Below, one piece after another: positions 6,497 to 9,962 of a DNA stretch of 9,962 nucleotides; the first letter of the stretch is position 1; each line of letters opens with the position of its first letter. The notes beneath the pieces are model-generated. The model worked only from the letters and a program-made list of their open reading frames with translations, made no database searches and was not told the origin of the DNA. Origin of the DNA: Sulfurovum sp. (GTDB lineage Bacteria; Campylobacterota; Campylobacteria; Campylobacterales; Sulfurovaceae); assembly GCA_026985755.1 (NCBI GenBank), contig JALSPX010000180.1, positions 1-9,962 of the forward strand, written 5' to 3'. Position numbers and translations under genes: made by a program.

Positions 6497-6675
6497 CTAC
6501 AACACAACCATCTGCTGTCCAATCTCCTTATACCGTGTATAATAGTGTTCTACAAAAGAGTTAATCTTTTTATCTTTGGGCAAATAAATGCCCTTACTTT
6601 TCACAGTATACTGTTCCAAGTAGACACGGGCATCGACTTTTTTCAAGTATGTCTCTGCTAGGTTTTTATATGCAG
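6497..6675 (-). pseudogene. Displaced 3' end of a ciaB-like gene
   Basis: In-frame translation from 6673 gives 58 residues (AYKNLAETYLKKVDA... to KEIGQQMVVL) ending at TAG 6499-6497. Aligned by eye with CiaB residues 553-610 in this window, 45 of 58 are identical without a gap or stop. The homology ends abruptly at 6675, seven bases before the brnA-like stop, and there is no upstream start or remaining gene. It is a truncated second copy in the same orientation as ciaB. The divergence rules out a very recent tandem duplication of the resident gene and fits a displaced older end or an imported one. Confidence 0.88.
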
Positions 6676-6682
6676 CTCACAA

Positions 6683-6892
6683 CTACAACGCTATCTTCTC
6701 AGAAATCTCAATATCATGCTTAATCAAAGCATTGACTATATTGTTAAGTGAAAGTTCATTCCCTGCATCTTTGAGTTTTTTCATGAGTACAGCCCTAATA
6801 TCAGCATCTAAATATACAGGTATTTCCAATGCTTCTATAGGTCTATAAAATTTACCTTGTTCTGCATTTGTAAAATCATACTCTTTTTTCAT
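6683..6892 (-). CDS. brnA: BrnA-like antitoxin of a BrnTA module
   Basis: Antitoxin partner of BrnT. From ATG 6892 the protein is 69 aa: MKKEYDFTNAEQGKFYRPIE is the conserved opening of BrnT-associated antitoxins, followed by IPVYLDADIRAVL and a helical tail (LNNIVNALIKHDIEI) that looks like a ribbon-helix-helix DNA-binding fold. GAGAGG lies 7 bases before this ATG; a GTG at 6901 would add three residues and overlap the ribosome site, so I reject it. The ATG overlaps (ATGA) the stop that brnT would use if its frameshift were repaired, showing the ancestral coupling. The stop is 7 bases from the ciaB fragment. Confidence 0.8.
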   Translation of the reverse strand: MKKEYDFTNAEQGKFYRPIEALEIPVYLDADIRAVLMKKLKDAGNELSLNNIVNALIKHDIEISEKIAL

Positions 6893-6907
6893 TTTGGGCA
6901 CCTCTCT

Positions 6908-7177
6908 TTATAAACTTTTTCTTCTTTCTTTGTTGCTCGTCTCGCAGAAATAATTCTCACTAACTCTTTCATCATCCCTAAAGGTATGGACTACCAAAAG
7001 AATTGTTTCATTGAGTGATTTACCCAATAATACCCATCTCTCTTCATCTTCTGAATGAAGTTCATCGTAGCTGTTTAACGCAAAAGGGTCTGCAAACACA
7101 TAAGATGCCTGCTCAAAGGAAACACCATGTTTTTTGATATTAATGCTTTCTTTTTTTCTATCCCATGTAAACTTCAT
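6908..7177 (-). CDS. brnT: BrnT family toxin with frameshifted C-terminus
   Basis: RelE-fold ribonuclease toxin. The first 71 residues are a normal BrnT: MKFTWDRKKESINIKKHGVS, FEQASYVFADPFAL, ERWVLLGKS and LLVVHTFRDDER. The current frame then gives VSENYFCETSNKERRKSL, which is not the family ending. In the neighbouring frame the same DNA reads VRIISARRATKKEEKVYKER, the typical BrnT tail, and stops at 6891-6889 in an ATGA overlap with brnA. An extra four bases (GTTA, from an AGTTAGTG near-duplication at 6958-6965) explain the shift. The toxin is therefore probably inactive, unless the base calls are wrong. The intact product would be about 94 aa. Confidence 0.85.
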   Translation of the reverse strand: MKFTWDRKKESINIKKHGVSFEQASYVFADPFALNSYDELHSEDEERWVLLGKSLNETILLVVHTFRDDERVSENYFCETSNKERRKSL

Positions 7178-7182
7178 ACTTC

Positions 7183-7211
7183 ATTGTATCTAATTAGTGC
7201 AAATATCGCAA
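7183..7211 (-). promoter_or_regulatory. Candidate promoter for brnT, apparently leaderless
   Basis: Gene strand: TTGCGA (7211-7206), 17 bases, TACAAT (7188-7183). The start expected from this -10 falls about at the A of the brnT ATG (7177), and no Shine-Dalgarno precedes the ATG. Translation would then be leaderless, or the message is read through from the mazF side. The boxes are moderate matches only. Confidence 0.45.
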
Positions 7212-7225
7212 ATAGAGATAGAGAA

Positions 7226-7258
7226 TTACAAACTCACTGTCTGCTGTCCTATCTCCTT
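7226..7258 (-). pseudogene. Short ciaB 3'-end echo with stop codon
   Basis: The gene strand encodes KEIGQQTVSL and a TAA stop; the resident CiaB ends KEIGQQTVVL, so nine of ten final residues match. The DNA similarity is closest to the longer fragment at 6497-6675. The match stops upstream of the Lys codon. It lies between mazF and brnT and is bordered by the brnT promoter just after its stop, the same relation that ciaB has to the promoter of the RHH antitoxin. Confidence 0.7.
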
Positions 7259-7296
7259 ATTAAGCAAAGGGATATTTTATCTCTAAATATACTATG

Positions 7297-7638
7297 TTAC
7301 TCTATCACCTCATCAAATAATCGCTTTACACTATTCATCTCTTCCTTATTTAAAATGCTTAATTTTTTTACAAACCTACTATTATCAATGGCTCTTACCT
7401 GAGCGATAAGTATATCGGAGTCTTTCTCCAGATTTTCTCGTTTTATCACACGCATACGCAAAGGCTCAGCATCATCAATAAGTATTGTTGTCAATGGCAA
7501 TACAATTGTCGTGGGATAGCTACTATGATTGAGTTCATTTGTTTGCAAGATATACACAGGACGGATCTTGCCTACTTCATTATTTTTCTTTATAGGATTA
7601 AGATTAGCAAGCCATATCTCACCCTTAGATACCATCAT
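7297..7638 (-). CDS. mazF: MazF/PemK family endoribonuclease toxin
   Basis: Toxin of 113 aa that cleaves RNA when free of its antitoxin. Family features in order: KGEIWLANLNP (5-15), GKIRPVYILQ (23-32, with the Arg-Pro of the active-site loop), TTIVLPLTT (43-51, catalytic Thr region) and AQVRAIDNSRF (79-89). No truncation is visible. It starts at ATG 7638 (or the adjacent ATG 7635) inside the antitoxin gene, overlapping it by 14 bases; GAAGG lies 8 bases upstream. The antitoxin-first order with overlap is the standard layout for coupled expression. It ends 38 bases before the short ciaB echo. Confidence 0.92.
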   Translation of the reverse strand: MMVSKGEIWLANLNPIKKNNEVGKIRPVYILQTNELNHSSYPTTIVLPLTTILIDDAEPLRMRVIKRENLEKDSDILIAQVRAIDNSRFVKKLSILNKEEMNSVKRLFDEVIE

Positions 7639-7852
7639 CTAGTGTACCTTCGAGTATCTCATATTCACATTTATCTGCATGCATCACTTTTTCTACTGCT
7701 TTTTGTATCTTAGACTTATGTGAAGCTTCTACAGTTTGTGCATAAAAGGTAATAGCATCACGAATGACATCACTCTTTTTTTTATGCAGTTTGCTAGAGA
7801 GTTTTTCTAGTTTATCTGTGAGGGTATCATCTAGTCTCACTGTTGCTGTCAT
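7625..7852 (-). CDS. Ribbon-helix-helix antitoxin paired with MazF
   Basis: Antitoxin and likely autorepressor, 75 aa. MTATVRLDDTLTDKLEKLSS is a CopG/ParD-type beta strand plus helix, and KKKSDVIRDAITFYAQ the second helix of the RHH fold. The tail (HADKCEYEILEGTLDDGI) is acidic, as expected for the toxin-masking part. AAGGA precedes the ATG by 6-7 bases. The gene has its own promoter right behind ciaB and two copies of a palindrome at the promoter and start codon that could be its operators. It is not MazE-like in sequence; RHH antitoxins with MazF/PemK toxins are common. Confidence 0.87.
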   Translation of the reverse strand: MTATVRLDDTLTDKLEKLSSKLHKKKSDVIRDAITFYAQTVEASHKSKIQKAVEKVMHADKCEYEILEGTLDDGI

Positions 7853-7884
7853 ACTGTATCCTTTTGTATGATGTAATACTGTAT
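7851..7884. promoter_or_regulatory. Two ATACTGTAT operator candidates
   Basis: The palindrome ATACTGTAT occurs at 7851-7859, over the antitoxin start codon, and at 7876-7884, next to the -10 box, with starts 25 bases apart. The second copy extends to AATACTGTATT. RHH antitoxins usually repress their own operon through short palindromic repeats, so these are the obvious binding sites; binding itself is inferred. Confidence 0.6.
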
Positions 7885-7911
7885 TCTAACATACAACAGT
7901 GTGGATGTCAA
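7883..7911 (-). promoter_or_regulatory. Promoter of the RHH antitoxin-mazF operon
   Basis: Gene strand: TTGACA (7911-7906), 17-base spacer, TAGAAT (7888-7883). The -35 box starts at the very first base after the ciaB TAG stop. The predicted start near 7876 lies within the operator palindrome and leaves a leader of about 25 bases with AAGGA. Confidence 0.8.
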
Positions 7912-9744
7912 CTACAGCACAACCGTCTGCTGACCAATCTCCTTGTACCGTGCATAATAGTGCTCTACAAAAAATTTAATTTTTTCATCTTTAGGTAAAT
8001 AAAACCCATCATTTTTGACTGCATACTGCTCCAAATACTCACTAGCATCTACTTTTTTCAAATACATTTCTGCCAAATTTTGATATGCAGAGATATACGC
8101 TTCTTTCATCGCATCATACTGGGAATAGTCTATGCGTATCTGCCCATCATAGGTAATGACCCCTGAGCCAAAGAGGATGTCTAAATGAATAAGCCCTTCA
8201 CAATAATACGGCAACACTTCACCCACTTCACGCCATGCCATCAGCCCCACTGCACGTGAGACGACGTCATCTACCACATGGTGCTTCAACTCCTCACGTT
8301 CATTATGAAAAAATGCCATGAGCCCACCAGCCGTGGCTTTGAACTCTTCTATGTTTTTAAACTGTCCTGTACCATTCATCTTGGTCTCTGTGTCAGAGTC
8401 AATCCATAGTATATGTCCGTACTCATGCCCTACAGTAGAGATATCATAAAGTTCCTGCCATAAATCAGGGTTGTTTTCTATGAGTTCTCGTTGGGCTTTG
8501 ACAAAAGCTTCTCCCATGGTCTCGACGCTGAGCTTCATAATAGGTTTAGACTTTTTAGACTCCATGACGAAATCGGCATAGGCAAAGATTTTTTTGCCCA
8601 ATTCTGCTGAGACTTGTTCATCGTTAGGCACAACTTGTGCAGAAAAAAGCCCGTTAAACTCTGCTGCATAGTAGAGTATGGGCTGCCCTATATAGAGCTG
8701 TGTTTCATCTACTTGGGTGAGGTTTTTTGCCATAGTCTTTTGAGCATCTGCTCCGTATCCCTCTGCCATATCCGAGGCAAAGTCTTTGATGTTTTGTCTT
8801 GTAGCAGAGCCCTCTTGGAGTGCTGGGTTTACGATACGTAAATCCCACTCTAATGCCACAGCTTTTCTATAGTGGTCTTCATAGTACTCTAGTGGGTGTC
8901 CAACCTGAAGTGGCGTTTTGACTGCCATCCATTTACGGTCGACCTCTGCCCATTTTCCTATAAGTTCATCAGGGTTTTTATGCCCAAACGCTTCCCATAA
9001 TGCACCAAAGTAGTCCAACCACTCTTGTTTCTGACCAAAGACATCATCTTCATGTTGATTGAGTAGTGACATCAACTGTTCTAGTGCGGTAGTCACCCCT
9101 TTGACTTGCTCTGGAAATGCCTCTGCATAGGCTAAAGACTTATACCCTACATCTTGTTTTTTAAGCACAGAGTAACATCTGTCGCCTACACAGCCACTCT
9201 CATCTTTGTCTAAAAGTGATTCACCTTGCAACATCTCAAAGACTTTGGCATCATCACCATTAAAAAGTTCTGAGAGCTCAAGGTTTACAGAATGGATGAT
9301 ATGCTCTGTCCAATGACTCTGCCACTCACTCAAACGAATACCCACAAAATGCACACCCAACATCAACGCACGGTAAAATGGTGTAAGCAGTTTCTGCTCC
9401 TCTACCCATCCTATAAAACTCTCATGACGGGTAATATGTAGCGTACTCACAAAGCCATAGGCAAGCTCTTTTTTCATAGCTATCTCTTTTTTAGATGCCC
9501 CACTCTTTTCTAACACCTGTTCTAACGCATCTTCACGCAAATTCACAATACGTGTCAATGCTGCCATTTCACTATCTTTGTCTCTAGGAATATCAAGCAG
9601 TTTCAAAAAAGCATCCACCACCGCATCTGCACGTTTATGCTCTTTACTCTCATCGAGTAAATCATAATAGCTGTTTAAACTAGCCTGTCTATGTTGTAAC
9701 TCATCATAGATGATTTGTAGGTCTTTCATAAATTGTTGTTTCAT
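7912..9744 (-). CDS. ciaB: CiaB family protein (invasion antigen B homologue)
   Basis: Full-length 610-aa member of the Campylobacter invasion antigen B family, the same length as C. jejuni CiaB to my recollection. In C. jejuni it was reported as a secreted protein promoting host-cell entry, a role later disputed; in free-living relatives the role is unknown. No signal peptide or membrane segment is visible. The C-terminal half has STVGHEYGHILWID with HEXXH at His440-His444, followed by NIEEFKATAGGL at 464-475. This spacing recalls gluzincin metallopeptidases of the M49 kind, suggesting a cytosolic peptidase activity (inference). The start at ATG 9744 has GAGAG upstream; Met6 does not. Its last 58 residues are duplicated at 6497-6675. 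Confidence 0.88.
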   Translation of the reverse strand: MKQQFMKDLQIIYDELQHRQASLNSYYDLLDESKEHKRADAVVDAFLKLLDIPRDKDSEMAALTRIVNLREDALEQVLEKSGASKKEIAMKKELAYGFVSTLHITRHESFIGWVEEQKLLTPFYRALMLGVHFVGIRLSEWQSHWTEHIIHSVNLELSELFNGDDAKVFEMLQGESLLDKDESGCVGDRCYSVLKKQDVGYKSLAYAEAFPEQVKGVTTALEQLMSLLNQHEDDVFGQKQEWLDYFGALWEAFGHKNPDELIGKWAEVDRKWMAVKTPLQVGHPLEYYEDHYRKAVALEWDLRIVNPALQEGSATRQNIKDFASDMAEGYGADAQKTMAKNLTQVDETQLYIGQPILYYAAEFNGLFSAQVVPNDEQVSAELGKKIFAYADFVMESKKSKPIMKLSVETMGEAFVKAQRELIENNPDLWQELYDISTVGHEYGHILWIDSDTETKMNGTGQFKNIEEFKATAGGLMAFFHNEREELKHHVVDDVVSRAVGLMAWREVGEVLPYYCEGLIHLDILFGSGVITYDGQIRIDYSQYDAMKEAYISAYQNLAEMYLKKVDASEYLEQYAVKNDGFYLPKDEKIKFFVEHYYARYKEIGQQTVVL

Positions 9745-9770
9745 AAGATTACTCTCTTTTCTTTTTCATA

Positions 9771-9776
9771 AATATA
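9771..9776 (-). promoter_or_regulatory. Possible -10 box for ciaB
   Basis: TATATT (9776-9771) within TTTATATTTATG would start RNA near 9764, about 20 bases before the ciaB ATG, with GAGAG in between. No -35 is evident. The region is AT-rich, so chance matches are likely. Confidence 0.35.
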
Positions 9777-9787
9777 AACAAGCCACC

Positions 9788-9808
9788 AATTATTTCTTGC
9801 AAATAATT
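9788..9808. repeat. Perfect 8-bp inverted repeat before ciaB
   Basis: AATTATTT and AAATAATT flank CTTGC, placed 12 bases upstream of the proposed -10 box. It is all A/T and therefore weak as an RNA stem; it could be a regulator site or chance. Confidence 0.4.
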
Positions 9809-9836
9809 CAAATCGCTTGCGTTTTTTTCTTTTTTG

Positions 9837-9882
9837 GTTACTTTTTTCTCTTTTGTCGCAGTACAAAAAAGAAAAAAGTAAC
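9837..9882. repeat. Long inverted repeat, 20-bp arms, upstream of ciaB
   Basis: Arms 9837-9856 and 9863-9882 match at 19 of 20 positions around the loop CGCAGT. Each arm begins GTTAC and is rich in T or A. It sits 30 bases past the stop of the right-edge gene, where a terminator would be expected, and the minus strand has further T-poor, A-rich sequence after it, so the terminator call is not secure. It may be a dispersed intergenic repeat. Confidence 0.7.
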
Positions 9883-9911
9883 AAAGAAATCCTAAATGTA
9901 AAAAATATTAT

Positions 9912-9962
9912 TTATTTTTTAACATCCAAATTATCGGCTTCACCAAAGACAAAGCCTTCGAC
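9912..9962 (-). CDS. C-terminal end of an unidentified gene
   Basis: The frame entering from the right edge reads VEGFVFGEADNLDVKK and stops at TAA 9914-9912. It is only 16 codons, but the codon use is protein-like, while the sequence beyond the stop turns into AT-rich intergenic DNA with a hairpin, as expected after a gene end. I cannot name the protein. Confidence 0.45.
   Translation of the reverse strand, partial: VEGFVFGEADNLDVKK

Noticed and set aside
6466..6661. Plus-strand frame of 64 codons
   Set aside because: It is the antisense reading of the ciaB fragment, whose minus-strand frame is clearly the meaningful one.
5915..7911. The three antitoxin loci as one multi-gene defence system
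   Set aside because: The modules belong to unrelated TA families with separate promoters, one lacks a toxin and one has a broken toxin; a shared system is not supported, while independent arrival is.
9710..9895. Plus-strand frame overlapping the ciaB start and the long inverted repeat
   Set aside because: The peptide is Phe/Lys-rich translation of T- and A-runs and of the inverted repeat, with no start signal.

Overview
The window is a low-GC bacterial chromosome segment in which every supported gene lies on the minus strand. The order purA, then a DUF507 gene, then carA, together with a full-length CiaB-family protein and promoters dominated by a -10 box after a T-rich stretch, points to the Campylobacterota, most likely an environmental lineage such as Sulfurovum or Sulfurimonas. 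The organism call is inference from gene content and memory of family distribution.

Right part (about 9962 to 7912): the last codons of an unknown gene enter from the right edge. An intergenic stretch with a 20-bp-arm inverted repeat follows, then ciaB (610 aa), which carries an HEYGH metallopeptidase-like motif.

Middle part (about 7911 to 5915): an accessory strip of toxin-antitoxin (TA) genes. Just downstream of the ciaB stop lie a ribbon-helix-helix antitoxin and a MazF/PemK toxin with their own promoter. Next come a 33-bp echo of the ciaB 3' end with its own stop codon, a frameshifted BrnT toxin with a BrnA-like antitoxin, and a second, 179-bp copy of the ciaB 3' end, diverged but open in frame. 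So ciaB 3' ends alternate with TA operons, all in one orientation, as if TA cassettes had accumulated behind ciaB, each leaving a displaced gene end. A stretch without a confident gene (6155-6496) holds hairpins, and then a lone Phd/YefM antitoxin follows with no toxin beside it.

Left part (5855 to 1): a tightly packed housekeeping operon read from a TATAAT promoter. It encodes a class V aminotransferase, HisZ (histidine biosynthesis), PurA (AMP synthesis), possibly a 45-codon small ORF, a DUF507 protein, CarA (carbamoyl phosphate for pyrimidines and arginine) and Ddl (D-Ala-D-Ala for peptidoglycan, cut by the left edge). Most junctions overlap by one to four bases. 7-bp tandem repeats of related sequence flank carA on both sides: a degenerate set has become its apparent N-terminal codons, and nine perfect copies lie between carA and the ddl ribosome binding site.
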